A stretch of 64,000 bases of DNA from Stakelama sediminis (GTDB taxonomy: Bacteria; Pseudomonadota; Alphaproteobacteria; Sphingomonadales; Sphingomonadaceae), in contig NZ_JACIJI010000001.1 of the NCBI RefSeq assembly GCF_014199335.1, forward strand, positions 186,001 through 250,000, given 5' to 3'. The position numbers and the translations under genes were made by a program. A model generated the notes under the pieces. It ran no database searches, was not told the DNA's origin, and saw only the letters and a list, made by a program, of their open reading frames with translations. Positions 48,989-58,590 of this stretch are shown piece after piece. Within the stretch, counting starts at the first letter, position 1. Each line of letters opens with the position of its first letter.

Positions 48989-50017
48989 TCAGGCCGCTTT
49001 CTGCAAGTGCCTCCGTCCCAGCAGTTCCGCGATCTGCACCGCGTTCAATGCGGCACCCTTGCGCAGATTGTCGGACACGCACCACAGCGCCAGTCCGTTG
49101 TCGACCGTGGGGTCGTCGCGCACGCGGCTGATATAGGTGGCATATTCGCCGACGCATTCGACCGGCGTGACATAGCCGCCGTCCTCGCGCTTATCGACCA
49201 GCATCACGCCGGGTGCTTCGCGCAGGATGTTCTGCGCTTCTTCGGCCGACAGCTCGTTCTCGAACTCGATATTGATCGCTTCGGCATGGCCGACGAACAC
49301 CGGAACACGCACGCAGGTGGCGCTGACCTTCACCTTCGGGTCCATGATCTTCTTGGTCTCGACCACCATCTTCCACTCTTCCTTGGTGGAACCGTCCTCC
49401 AGGAAGACGTCGATATGCGGGATGACGTTAAAGGCGATCTGCTTGGTGAACTTCACCGGATCGGCGGGATCGCCGACAAAGATGTTACGGCTTTGCTCGA
49501 ACAGTTCGTCCATACCGCTTTTGCCCGCGCCCGATACCGACTGATAGGTAGCGACCACGACGCGCTTGATCTTGGCGGCATCGTGCAGCGGCTTCAGCGC
49601 CACGACCATCTGCGCGGTCGAGCAATTGGGGTTGGCGATGATGTTTTTTGCGCGATACCCGTCGATCGCTTCCGGATTCACTTCCGGCACGATCAGCGGC
49701 ACGTCCGGGTCCATCCGGTACAGCGACGAATTGTCGATTACCGTGCATCCGGCGGCTGCGAATTTAGGCGCATAGACCTTCGTCGCTTCCGATCCGATGG
49801 CGAACAGGGCCATGTCCCATCCGGTCGGATCGAAATGCTCGATATTCTTGACCTTGAGCTTTTTGCCGGTTTCTCCGTACTCAACCTCATCCCCGGTCGA
49901 GCGCGACGAGGCGAGCACCGCAATCTCGTCGGCCGGAAATGCACGCTCGGCAAGGATGTTCAGCATTTCGCGCCCGACATTCCCGGTCGCGCCTGCCACC
50001 ACCACACGATAGCCCAT
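48989..50017 (-). CDS. asd: aspartate-semialdehyde dehydrogenase
   Basis: A 342-residue enzyme making aspartate 4-semialdehyde for the lysine/DAP, threonine and methionine branches. NADP-binding AGATGNVGREML is at the N-terminus, the catalytic cysteine is in NPNCSTAQMV (about residue 131), and SGAGKSGMDEL and GSTKEEWKM are present. The N-terminus MGYRVVVAG sets the start; upstream frame is extra. It is the first gene of an asd-GFA-hydrolase group. Confidence 0.97.
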   Translation of the reverse strand: MGYRVVVAGATGNVGREMLNILAERAFPADEIAVLASSRSTGDEVEYGETGKKLKVKNIEHFDPTGWDMALFAIGSEATKVYAPKFAAAGCTVIDNSSLYRMDPDVPLIVPEVNPEAIDGYRAKNIIANPNCSTAQMVVALKPLHDAAKIKRVVVATYQSVSGAGKSGMDELFEQSRNIFVGDPADPVKFTKQIAFNVIPHIDVFLEDGSTKEEWKMVVETKKIMDPKVKVSATCVRVPVFVGHAEAINIEFENELSAEEAQNILREAPGVMLVDKREDGGYVTPVECVGEYATYISRVRDDPTVDNGLALWCVSDNLRKGAALNAVQIAELLGRRHLQKAA

Positions 50018-50242
50018 AATCTTGTTCAATCCCTTCTGACATTCGCGCCGCGCCCTATCGCGCCTACCCCGCATTTGCCAACAAAAATACGTTTAGAGGC
50101 AAAAAGACGCACGATTTGTGCTAAGATACGCTTTCAAAATGGCGCCGGTGCATTTTTCGGACAGGCTCCAGCCCGATCAACGCACATGGCGATTGCGCGC
50201 GCCCGCCGCAAGACGGCGAACGCGCGTTTCGGGAGAGAGAGC

Positions 50243-51052
50243 ATGGCAATCACGCACAGCCCGGACGCGGCCCCGGCCCCTTCGATGCCGCACATACACA
50301 CCATCACCACCGCCGACCTGAAGGCCAGCCTGCGCGACGGCTGGGCGGATTTCATGGAACGGCGCGGCGACCTGATCCTGCTTGGCCTGCTGTATCCGCT
50401 GGTGGGATTTTTCACCATCGTCGCCAGCCGGAACGGGTTCCATATCGACCTGCTGTTTCCCCTATTCGCAGGGCTGACCCTGCTCGGTCCTCTGGTCGCG
50501 ACCGGCTTCTACGAACTCGCCAAGCGGCGGGAGGAAGGCAGGGATGCGGGCTGGAACCATTTTCTCGATGTGACCGGGCGTCCGTCCTTCCCCTCCATCG
50601 CGGCAATCGGTGCGCTGCTGTTTCTGATTTTCAGCCTGTGGATTCTGGTCGCCGCAGGCATCTACACCGCGTTTCTGGGTCTCGCACCCAATTCGATTGC
50701 GGCGATGGTGACCACCGTCCTGACCACGTCCGCCGGGTGGCAGATGATGCTGGTCGGCAATCTGGTGGGCTTTGCCTTTGCCGTCATCGTCCTCGCCATC
50801 AGCACCGTATCGCTTCCCATGCTGGTGGACCGGAACATCAGCGGGGGCGACGCCATCGCGACCTCCATCGCCGCCTTTCGCGCCAATCCCGGCATGATGC
50901 TGCGCTGGGGCTTCACGGTCGCGGTGCTGCTGATACTGGGCGCGATCCCGCTGCTGATCGGCCTCGCGGTCGTGTTGCCGGTGCTCGGCTATGCCACCTG
51001 GCACCTCTACACACGACTCGTCGAACGCGAAGGAGCGGCACCCACCGTTTAG
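50243..51052 (+). CDS. DUF2189-like polytopic membrane protein
   Basis: A 269-residue inner-membrane protein with about six helices. A polar N-terminus (about 35 residues) precedes GWADFMERRGDLILLGLLYPLVGF, then FAGLTLLGPLVATGFYELAKRREEG, then four further hydrophobic segments. The charged FYELAKRREEGRDAGW loop and the N-terminal layout resemble DUF2189 proteins, whose function is unknown. The ATG follows GGGAGAGAGA by a few bases. It is divergent from asd across 225 bp in which I see no other gene. Confidence 0.7.
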   Translation: MAITHSPDAAPAPSMPHIHTITTADLKASLRDGWADFMERRGDLILLGLLYPLVGFFTIVASRNGFHIDLLFPLFAGLTLLGPLVATGFYELAKRREEGRDAGWNHFLDVTGRPSFPSIAAIGALLFLIFSLWILVAAGIYTAFLGLAPNSIAAMVTTVLTTSAGWQMMLVGNLVGFAFAVIVLAISTVSLPMLVDRNISGGDAIATSIAAFRANPGMMLRWGFTVAVLLILGAIPLLIGLAVVLPVLGYATWHLYTRLVEREGAAPTV

Positions 51053-51068
51053 GCCGGTGCCGCCCCGG

Positions 51069-53300
51069 TCACTTCGCCTCCGGCCGGTTCTTCACATTCC
51101 GGTCGAAGAAATCGAACAGCGTCGTCCAGACATGGATGTCGCGCACCGCGGCATGGGTCTTGCCGGGATAGAACATCATTTCGAACGGGCGGTCGTCCGC
51201 CTGCAGTTTCGCGGCAAGAAGCGTGGAGTTTTCGAACACCACATTGTCGTCGGACATACCGTGCATCAGCAGCATCGGATCGCGGATCGCATCCGCATCG
51301 GGCAGCGCGTCCGCCTTTGCATAGGCATCCGGGTCGGTGTTCGGATTGCCCATATAGCGTTCGGTATAATGGGTGTCGTACAACTCCCATTTCGTCACCG
51401 GCGCGCCCGAAACGCCCGCGGCATAGAGGCCGGGATCGGCCTCCAGCATTTTCAGTGTCATATAGCCGCCATAGGACCAGCCATAGATGCCGATCCGCTT
51501 CGGATCGACGAAATCCAGCGACTTCAGATAATGCGCCCCGGCAAGCTGATCCTGCACCTCGACAGAACCCATGGCGTGCCAGATCGCATCCTCGAACGCG
51601 GTGCCGCGATTGGCCGAACCGCGATTGTCGATCTGAAAGAAGATATAGCCCTGATCGACGATATATTGCTGCATCGCTCCGCCCCATGCACGGCTGACCG
51701 TCTGCACATGCGGGCCGCCATAATGCTGGAAGAAGACGGGATATTTCTTCCCCGGCACCAGCTTCGGCGTAATCATCTCCCAATGCAGCGTCGCGCCGTC
51801 GGCGGTTTTGATCGTCCCGAACTTCGTTTCGTTATGCCCGGCCAGATAGGGGTGATAGGGATGATCGGCGTCATGCACGTCGTTCTGCGCGATCCATGCC
51901 AGCCGCTTGCCGCTGGTATCCGCCAGATAGACCTGCGGCGGCTGATCCGGATTCGATCGCGTGACGATCGCCCGCGTCGCCTTGCCGTCCATCGTCGCTG
52001 TGTTCCACCAGCCGGGTTCGGTCAGCCGGGTGATCGCGCCGGGATGGGTATAGTGCATCGAATAGAGGTGCCGTTCCAGCACCCCGTCCTTGTTGGCGAG
52101 GAAATAGAGCTTGCCCGCCTGCTGATCGACCCCGACCAGCGCGGCCACATCCCAGTCGCCATGCGTCAACTGCGTCCATTTGTCTCCGACAAGGCGATAG
52201 AGGTGCCCATGGCCGGAGCGTTCCGACCACCAGATCAGGCTGCCGTCGTTTAACGGGCGATAGGCGTAGCTCAGGTTGATCCAGCTTTTCGGCTTCGCCT
52301 TCTCGGCAAACCAGAGGGTCGCCTTGCCCGTTTCCGGGTCGACGCGCAGCATGTCGAGTTCGGTCTGCGCGCGATTTTCCCGCTGGACGAGCAGCGTTTT
52401 GCCGTCCGGCGTCCAGTCGACCCGCGCCAGATAGATGTCGGGATCGCTGCCCAGATCGACCTTCACCCGGCCGCTTCCATCGGGCTTCATCACATAGAGC
52501 GAAACCAGCACATTGGGCGTGCCCGCCGCCGGATAGCGCTGATTATAGGTACGCGTGCCGTCCGCGCCGATGGCGGAACGGGTGACGACCTGCACCGGCG
52601 CGGCATCGAAGCGTTCGACCGCGATATGGCGGTCGTCGGGCGACCACCAATATCCGGTGGAGCGATCCATTTCCTCCTGCGCGACGAACTCCGCCTCACC
52701 CCAATGTACCGTCCCCTCGCCATCGGGCGTGATCCGCTGTGCCTCCCCGCCGTTCAGCGGCTGCACATACAGATTCTGGTCGCGCACGAAGCTGACATAG
52801 GCGCCGTCCGGGCTGATGACCGGATTGAGTTCGCTTTCCTTGCTGTCGGTCAGCCGCCGGACCTTGCCGTCCAGCGTGGCGAGAAACAGGTCGCCGTCGA
52901 TCGGCACCAGAATCGACTTGCCGTCGGGCGCCCAGTCATAGCTGACGATCCCCTTCAGATTGCTGATGCGCTCGCGCTCACGCTGCATCTTTTCGGCTTC
53001 GCTCAGTTCCGCGCCGCTGCCGATCTTCTTCGAATCGACCAGCATCCGCCATTTGCCCGTGCGCGTATCCATCGCCCACAGGTCATAGCGGTCCTTTTCA
53101 TCCGCGCGATTGCGCAGCACCGTCAACAGGCTGCCGTCGGGCGACAGCTTCAGCGCGCGGGGCGCCGCACCCGACAGGTCGGGACTGGTGAACAGGCGTT
53201 GCAGCGTCAGCGTTTTGGATTGCCCGGCTTTCGGTGCTTCCGCGGCCATTGCGCTTCCCCCCATCAGCATGAGCGCCAGCCCGATCAATTCCATTCGCAT
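51069..53300 (-). CDS. S9 prolyl oligopeptidase, DPP4-type, exported
   Basis: A 743-residue serine peptidase with a signal peptide (MELIGLALMLMGGSAMAAE). The N-terminal beta-propeller (about 40-470) carries the EFVAQEEMDRSTGYWWSPD segment, whose Glu pair in DPP4 binds the substrate N-terminus. The C-terminal alpha/beta hydrolase domain has Ser in GWSYGGYMT (about 614), Asp in MHGMSDDNVVF and His in GKTHAAVRD. DPP4-type enzymes remove X-Pro dipeptides. It is convergent with the DUF2189-like gene, 16 bp apart. Confidence 0.93.
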   Translation of the reverse strand: MRMELIGLALMLMGGSAMAAEAPKAGQSKTLTLQRLFTSPDLSGAAPRALKLSPDGSLLTVLRNRADEKDRYDLWAMDTRTGKWRMLVDSKKIGSGAELSEAEKMQRERERISNLKGIVSYDWAPDGKSILVPIDGDLFLATLDGKVRRLTDSKESELNPVISPDGAYVSFVRDQNLYVQPLNGGEAQRITPDGEGTVHWGEAEFVAQEEMDRSTGYWWSPDDRHIAVERFDAAPVQVVTRSAIGADGTRTYNQRYPAAGTPNVLVSLYVMKPDGSGRVKVDLGSDPDIYLARVDWTPDGKTLLVQRENRAQTELDMLRVDPETGKATLWFAEKAKPKSWINLSYAYRPLNDGSLIWWSERSGHGHLYRLVGDKWTQLTHGDWDVAALVGVDQQAGKLYFLANKDGVLERHLYSMHYTHPGAITRLTEPGWWNTATMDGKATRAIVTRSNPDQPPQVYLADTSGKRLAWIAQNDVHDADHPYHPYLAGHNETKFGTIKTADGATLHWEMITPKLVPGKKYPVFFQHYGGPHVQTVSRAWGGAMQQYIVDQGYIFFQIDNRGSANRGTAFEDAIWHAMGSVEVQDQLAGAHYLKSLDFVDPKRIGIYGWSYGGYMTLKMLEADPGLYAAGVSGAPVTKWELYDTHYTERYMGNPNTDPDAYAKADALPDADAIRDPMLLMHGMSDDNVVFENSTLLAAKLQADDRPFEMMFYPGKTHAAVRDIHVWTTLFDFFDRNVKNRPEAK

Positions 53301-53507
53301 CGCCGTACAATCTCCACTGTCGCTCCCCCGAAAGGGCTATCCGGCACGCCTTATCGCGACACCCCGCGGGACAGTAAAGAGGGCGGGTTCCATGCGTCCG
53401 CCGCCCGTCCAGCCCGTTCCGGCGCAGTGATATTGACGCTGTCACATAAGCAGCAACAGCGTCGCGGCACTATTCAACCGCCCTGTCCGGGCGAATCTTC
53501 CGGGTAA

Positions 53508-54566
<1,059 letters not shown>

Positions 54567-54606
54567 CAGGCGTTGATCGGGGCATTACGAGAAGCGTAAA
54601 GCGAGA

Positions 54607-54648
54607 AAGCATCCAGCAGCCTGTTCGGCGTCGCTGGCGTGGATGCTT
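54607..54648. terminator. hairpin between convergent mreB and dnaA
   Basis: AAGCATCCA (54607-54615) and TGGATGCTT (54640-54648) form a perfect 9-bp stem around a GC-rich centre that pairs further (CAGC/GCTG). It overlaps the dnaA stop codon. No T-tract, so strength as an intrinsic terminator is uncertain. Confidence 0.55.
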
Positions 54649-56101
54649 ATCCTTCGAGTTCCCGCAACAGTGTGCGCACCGCGCCGTCGATTTCGCAATC
54701 CCTGGCACGCAGATCCTCGATCCGGCGTACCGCGTGGATGACGGTCGAATGATCGCGATTGCCGAACTTGCGACCGATCTCCGGAAGCGAGCGGGTCGTC
54801 AGCCGTTTGGCGAGATACATGGCGATCTGGCGCGGTCGTGCCACCGACACCGCCCTGCGCGCGGATACCAGATCGAGCTGACGCAGCTCGAAATGCGTCG
54901 ACACCGCTTTCTGGATATCGTCGATGGTGATCCGCCGCTGCGGCCCGCGCAGCGCATCGCCCAGCGTGCGTACGGCGAAATCCATCGTGACCGCCTCTCC
55001 GGTGAGTTGCGAATAGGCAATCAGCCGTTTGAGTGCGCCTTCCAGTTCGCGGACATTGGCGGTGATCCGTCCTGCCAGCACGTCCAGCACGTCCTGCGGC
55101 ACCGGAATGTCGGGAGTCTCGGCCAGCTTGGCCGCAAGGATGGCGCGGCGCAGATCAAGCTCAGGTGCCTGAATGTCGGCCACCAGTCCGGAGGACAGCC
55201 GGCTCACCAGCCGCGAATCGACTCCGTCCAGCGCGTGCGGCGGGCGGTCGGCGGCAATCACCAGCCGCTTGCCCGCACTCATGAACTCGTTGACGGTGTG
55301 CAGGCACTCTTCCTGCGTCGATCCCTTGCCCGCGATGAACTGCAGATCGTCGATCATCAGCATATCCACCGCGCGCAGCCGCGATTTGAACGCAAAGGTA
55401 TCCCTGTTGCGCAGCGCCTGCACGAATTCGAACATGAAGCGTTCGGCGGGCATGTAGATCGCCGTCGCCTGCGGGTCTTCGGCCAGCAAAGCATTACCGA
55501 TGGCGTGCATCAGATGGGTTTTACCCTGCCCCGTCGCGCTGTGCAGATAGAGCGGGGTGAAGCGCGGGACGCCCGGCTCGGCCACTGCCCTGGCCGCATT
55601 GAAAGCGATGCGATTCGACTGCCCGGTTACGAACCGGTCGAACCGGAACTGCGGATCGAACGCGAATCGTTCTCCAACCGGCTTTGCCGCCGCCGTGACA
55701 GGTGTCGTCCGTGCGATCGCCGCAGGCGCGGGCGGTGCCGGCCGCTTGGGCTGCGATACGGATTCCGATTCGCTCGGCGCTGCTATCCTGACCGGCGCTT
55801 CGACCGCCAGCCGGGTGATCGCCGGTTCGCGAATCGTCTCGATCGATACGACCCGCACTTCGGGCAGCAGCGCACAAAATTCATAGCGCAGCCGCTCTGC
55901 GTAATGGTTGCGCACCCAGTTGGCCATGAAGGTGGAGGGCAGCCCCAGACGCACGACGTCGTCATTGCCGCAGTCGATCAGGCGGATGGGCTTCAGCCAC
56001 TGGTCGAACAGGCGCTGACCGGCGGCCGCACGCAGCTTGCCGCGCACCTGTTCCCAGGCGCGCGTCTTGCCGTCGCTGTGCTGTCCCACCTGTTCGGCCA
56101 T
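54647..56101 (-). CDS. dnaA: chromosomal replication initiator DnaA
   Basis: A 484-residue AAA+ initiator. Domain I (about 1-90) is followed by a Pro/Ala-rich linker. The AAA+ domain III has Walker A ATGQGKTHLMHAIG near residue 190 and Walker B VDMLMIDDLQFI. The C-terminal domain IV carries GRKFGNRDHSTVIHAVRRIE, which recognises DnaA boxes. It is preceded by a 428-bp non-coding region and rpsT. Although dnaA often marks oriC, I found no DnaA-box cluster here. Confidence 0.98.
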   Translation of the reverse strand: MAEQVGQHSDGKTRAWEQVRGKLRAAAGQRLFDQWLKPIRLIDCGNDDVVRLGLPSTFMANWVRNHYAERLRYEFCALLPEVRVVSIETIREPAITRLAVEAPVRIAAPSESESVSQPKRPAPPAPAAIARTTPVTAAAKPVGERFAFDPQFRFDRFVTGQSNRIAFNAARAVAEPGVPRFTPLYLHSATGQGKTHLMHAIGNALLAEDPQATAIYMPAERFMFEFVQALRNRDTFAFKSRLRAVDMLMIDDLQFIAGKGSTQEECLHTVNEFMSAGKRLVIAADRPPHALDGVDSRLVSRLSSGLVADIQAPELDLRRAILAAKLAETPDIPVPQDVLDVLAGRITANVRELEGALKRLIAYSQLTGEAVTMDFAVRTLGDALRGPQRRITIDDIQKAVSTHFELRQLDLVSARRAVSVARPRQIAMYLAKRLTTRSLPEIGRKFGNRDHSTVIHAVRRIEDLRARDCEIDGAVRTLLRELEG

Positions 56102-56160
56102 TACGACAAAGCTCTCCCTTCCCCGGAAACGACCGTCTCCGAAGGTACTACGTCACAAGC

Positions 56161-56196
56161 AAAAAGCCCCCTACAGTCGGAATCGCCCTCCGACTG
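56161..56196 (-). promoter_or_regulatory. stem-loop plus U-tract in the dnaA leader, possible attenuator
   Basis: On the minus strand CAGTCGG (plus 56190-56196) pairs with CCGACTG (plus 56174-56180) around a 9-base loop. GGGGCTTTTTGC follows within about 10 bases, and the flanking GGGGTT may extend the pairing imperfectly. It sits about 60 bases before the dnaA start codon, where premature termination would limit dnaA expression. Confidence 0.4.
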
Positions 56197-56461
56197 AACC
56201 CCAAAACTCAGTTTGAGACCCCGGCGAGAAGCTCACCGGGAAGAACTGTTTAAGAAGAGAGGGACCGGTCAATCAAGAGGGCTGGCTGTCATCGAACCGA
56301 AATATAATTGTTGACAGCGCGCCAGCGCAGGAAATGCGTCAAATTTTTTTGATTTTTGTTTAATTTCAATTACTTGCTGCAAAGCACTCAAAAACCATTC
56401 GGCACGACTCACGCCGAATCGCGCGTTTACCATGGCGTCTGTAATTCGGCTGCCAAACACG

Positions 56462-56489
56462 AAAAACCCCACCGGTTTCCCGGTGGGGC
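56462..56489 (-). terminator. rho-independent terminator of rpsT
   Basis: A perfect 9-bp stem CCCCACCGG (56467-56475) and CCGGTGGGG (56480-56488) with a 4-base loop; AAAAA at 56462-56466 becomes the U-tract on the minus strand. It lies 40 bases after the rpsT stop codon. Confidence 0.93.
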
Positions 56490-56529
56490 GCAAAGCCGAA
56501 TGTTTCGAATATGTTACGAAACAGGGACG

Positions 56530-56793
56530 TCAGGCGAGTGCGGAAACCCGCTTGGTCAGGCGCGAGAATTTGCGCGCAGCCGTGTTGCGGTGCATCACGC
56601 CCTTGGCGACACCACGCGCCAGTTCCGGCTGAACCTGCTTCAGCGCAGCCTGCGCGGCATCCTTGTCACCAGCGTCCAGCGCCAGCTCGACCTTCTTCAC
56701 CTGGGTCCGGATGCGGCTGACCCGCGCCCCGTTGATTTCCGCGCGACGCGCATTGCGCCGGATACGTTTTTTCGCCTGTGGCGTGTTCGCCAT
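56530..56793 (-). CDS. rpsT: 30S ribosomal protein S20
   Basis: An 87-residue basic ribosomal protein, normal length. [17 protein letters not shown] and the C-terminal [19 protein letters not shown] are characteristic. It binds 16S rRNA and has its own terminator. It lies between mutM and dnaA on the same strand. Confidence 0.98.
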   Translation of the reverse strand: MANTPQAKKRIRRNARRAEINGARVSRIRTQVKKVELALDAGDKDAAQAALKQVQPELARGVAKGVMHRNTAARKFSRLTKRVSALA

Positions 56794-56888
56794 GCCGTCC
56801 TCAAATTCTGTGCGTGGAAGGGCGCATGACTTCCATCACCGCCCGGGAAAGCGGGGCCTTTAGCGGTTTCCCCCTCGCCGGTCAACCA

Positions 56889-57701
56889 TCAGTGCTGGCA
56901 TTTCGGGCACCAGAAGGTCGATCTGCCGCTTTCGGTGCGTCTGCGCACCACCGACCCGCATACGCACACCTCTCCCTCGCGGCCATAAACCCGCCATTGC
57001 TTTGAAAAATAGCCCAGTTCGCCATCGGGACGGGCATAATCGCGCAGTGACGATCCGCCCGCTTCAATCGCCGCTTCGAGCACCTGCCGAATCGCGGGCA
57101 CCAGCCGTTCCAGCCGCGCGCGCGCGATTCGTCCCGCGGCGCGCGACGGTGCGATTCCCGCCATGTGCAGCGCTTCGCACACATAGATATTGCCCAGTCC
57201 CGCCACGACCTTCTGGTCGAGCAGCATGGCCTTGACCGGCGCAACCCGCCCGGCAAACGCCGTTGCCAGATGATCGACGGTAAAACCGGTCCCCAACGGT
57301 TCCGGTCCCATTGCCGCAAAGGGCGGCCAGCTTTCGCGATCCGCCGTTCGTACGAAGTCCAGCGAACCGAACCGCCGCGGATCGTTCAGCGCCAGCCGCC
57401 GTCCCTCCCCCGTCTCGATCACCACATGATCATGGGTCAGCGTTTCCGACGGATCGACTCGCCAGCGCCCCGACATGCCGAGATGAAAGATCAGCGTGTC
57501 GCCGCGATCGGTTTCGATCAGCCCGTATTTTGCGCGGCGCCCCAGCCCCGTCACCACAGCGCCGGTCATCCGTTGCCCCAGATCTTCCGGGATGGGGCGG
57601 CGCAGGTCGGGCCGCCGCGCGACGATGGCGGCGATCCGCTGTCCCTCCAGCACGGGGCGCAGTCCACGCACGGTGGTTTCGACTTCGGGAAGTTCGGGCA
57701 T
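56889..57701 (-). CDS. mutM: formamidopyrimidine-DNA glycosylase
   Basis: A 270-residue base-excision repair enzyme that removes 8-oxoguanine and nicks the strand. The catalytic N-terminal Pro-Glu is in MPELPEVET. The helix-two-turn-helix segment AGLGNIYVCEALHMAGI and the C-terminal zinc finger are present. The finger here reads CVCGSVV then CPKC, so the first pair is spaced C-x-C rather than C-x2-C. It is divergent from ubiE across 129 bp. Confidence 0.97.
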   Translation of the reverse strand: MPELPEVETTVRGLRPVLEGQRIAAIVARRPDLRRPIPEDLGQRMTGAVVTGLGRRAKYGLIETDRGDTLIFHLGMSGRWRVDPSETLTHDHVVIETGEGRRLALNDPRRFGSLDFVRTADRESWPPFAAMGPEPLGTGFTVDHLATAFAGRVAPVKAMLLDQKVVAGLGNIYVCEALHMAGIAPSRAAGRIARARLERLVPAIRQVLEAAIEAGGSSLRDYARPDGELGYFSKQWRVYGREGEVCVCGSVVRRRTESGRSTFWCPKCQH

Positions 57702-57830
57702 TTGGGTTTCGATTCAAACGGTGGGGGAGCGGGCCGGTGCCCTTTTCTTCAAAGCCAGAACTATCTGGGGTTTGCCAGCCCCACAAGCCTTGGCTAGAGC
57801 GGCGCAACGCACCGCTTGCTTGGATATTCG

Positions 57831-58562
57831 ATGACCGACACAGTTTCCTTTGGCTATGAAGACGTCGCTCCGGCGGAAAAGACCCGCCGCGTGGGCGATG
57901 TGTTCCGCAATGTGGCTGCCCGCTACGACCTGATGAACGACGCCATGTCGGGCGGGATGCACCGCTTGTGGAAGGATCGCTTCGTACGCCGCGTCAAGCC
58001 GCAAAAGGGCGAGCAGATCCTCGACATGGCGGGCGGCACCGGCGACATCGCCTTTCGCATGGAACGTTCAGGTGCCGCGATCACGGTCGCCGACATCAAT
58101 GCCGCGATGCTGGAGGTCGGCATGGAGCGCGCTGCCCAGCGCGGGATCGACGGGCTGGTCTGGACCGAGGCAAATGCGGAAACGCTGCAATTTCCCGACC
58201 GCTTCTTCGACGCCTATACGATTGCCTTCGGCATCCGCAACGTCACCGACATTCCCGCCGCCCTGCGTGAGGCATATCGCGTGCTGAAACGCGGCGGGCG
58301 GTTTTTCTGCCTGGAATTTTCAACGACGCTCTGGCCCGGTTTCGCCGATGTCTATGAAGTCTATTCGCATCGCCTCGTACCGAAACTCGGCAAGCTGCTG
58401 GCCGATGACGAGGACAGCTATCGCTATCTGATCGAATCGATCCGCCGCTTCCCCGACATGCCGACGTTCGAGGCAATGATCGCAGAGGCCGGGTTCGTAC
58501 GCACGCGGGTCGAACCGGTGCTCGGCGGACTGGTCGCGATTCACAGCGGCTGGAAGATCTGA
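57831..58562 (+). CDS. ubiE: ubiquinone/menaquinone C-methyltransferase UbiE
   Basis: A 243-residue SAM-dependent methyltransferase of ubiquinone synthesis. Family signature segments are present: YDLMNDAMSGGMHRLWKD, the SAM-binding DMAGGTGDIAF, FGIRNVTDIPAALREAYRVLKRGGRF and GLVAIHSGWKI. The ATG at 57831 matches the normal N-terminus. ubiB follows after 28 bases. Confidence 0.97.
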   Translation: MTDTVSFGYEDVAPAEKTRRVGDVFRNVAARYDLMNDAMSGGMHRLWKDRFVRRVKPQKGEQILDMAGGTGDIAFRMERSGAAITVADINAAMLEVGMERAAQRGIDGLVWTEANAETLQFPDRFFDAYTIAFGIRNVTDIPAALREAYRVLKRGGRFFCLEFSTTLWPGFADVYEVYSHRLVPKLGKLLADDEDSYRYLIESIRRFPDMPTFEAMIAEAGFVRTRVEPVLGGLVAIHSGWKI

Positions 58563-58590
58563 CGGTGCAGCCCGCGTTGCAGGGGGTATC

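Larger units (their letters stand above)
56102..56529. other. 428-bp non-coding region between rpsT and dnaA
   Basis: The longest gene-free stretch in the window. It contains the rpsT terminator (56462-56489), an AT-rich run around 56338-56390, and stem-loops in the dnaA leader (56161-56196). I looked for TTATCCACA-type DnaA boxes on both strands and saw none. A 74-codon minus-strand frame (56269-56493) runs through the terminator and is not convincing as a gene. Confidence 0.7.

Noticed and set aside
56269..56493. 74-codon minus-strand frame between rpsT and dnaA
   Set aside because: It begins within the rpsT terminator and has no Shine-Dalgarno. The AT-rich part gives Lys/Ile runs by composition.
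56102..56529. Replication origin next to dnaA
   Set aside because: No DnaA-box-like 9-mers seen on either strand in this region; the AT-rich run alone is not enough.
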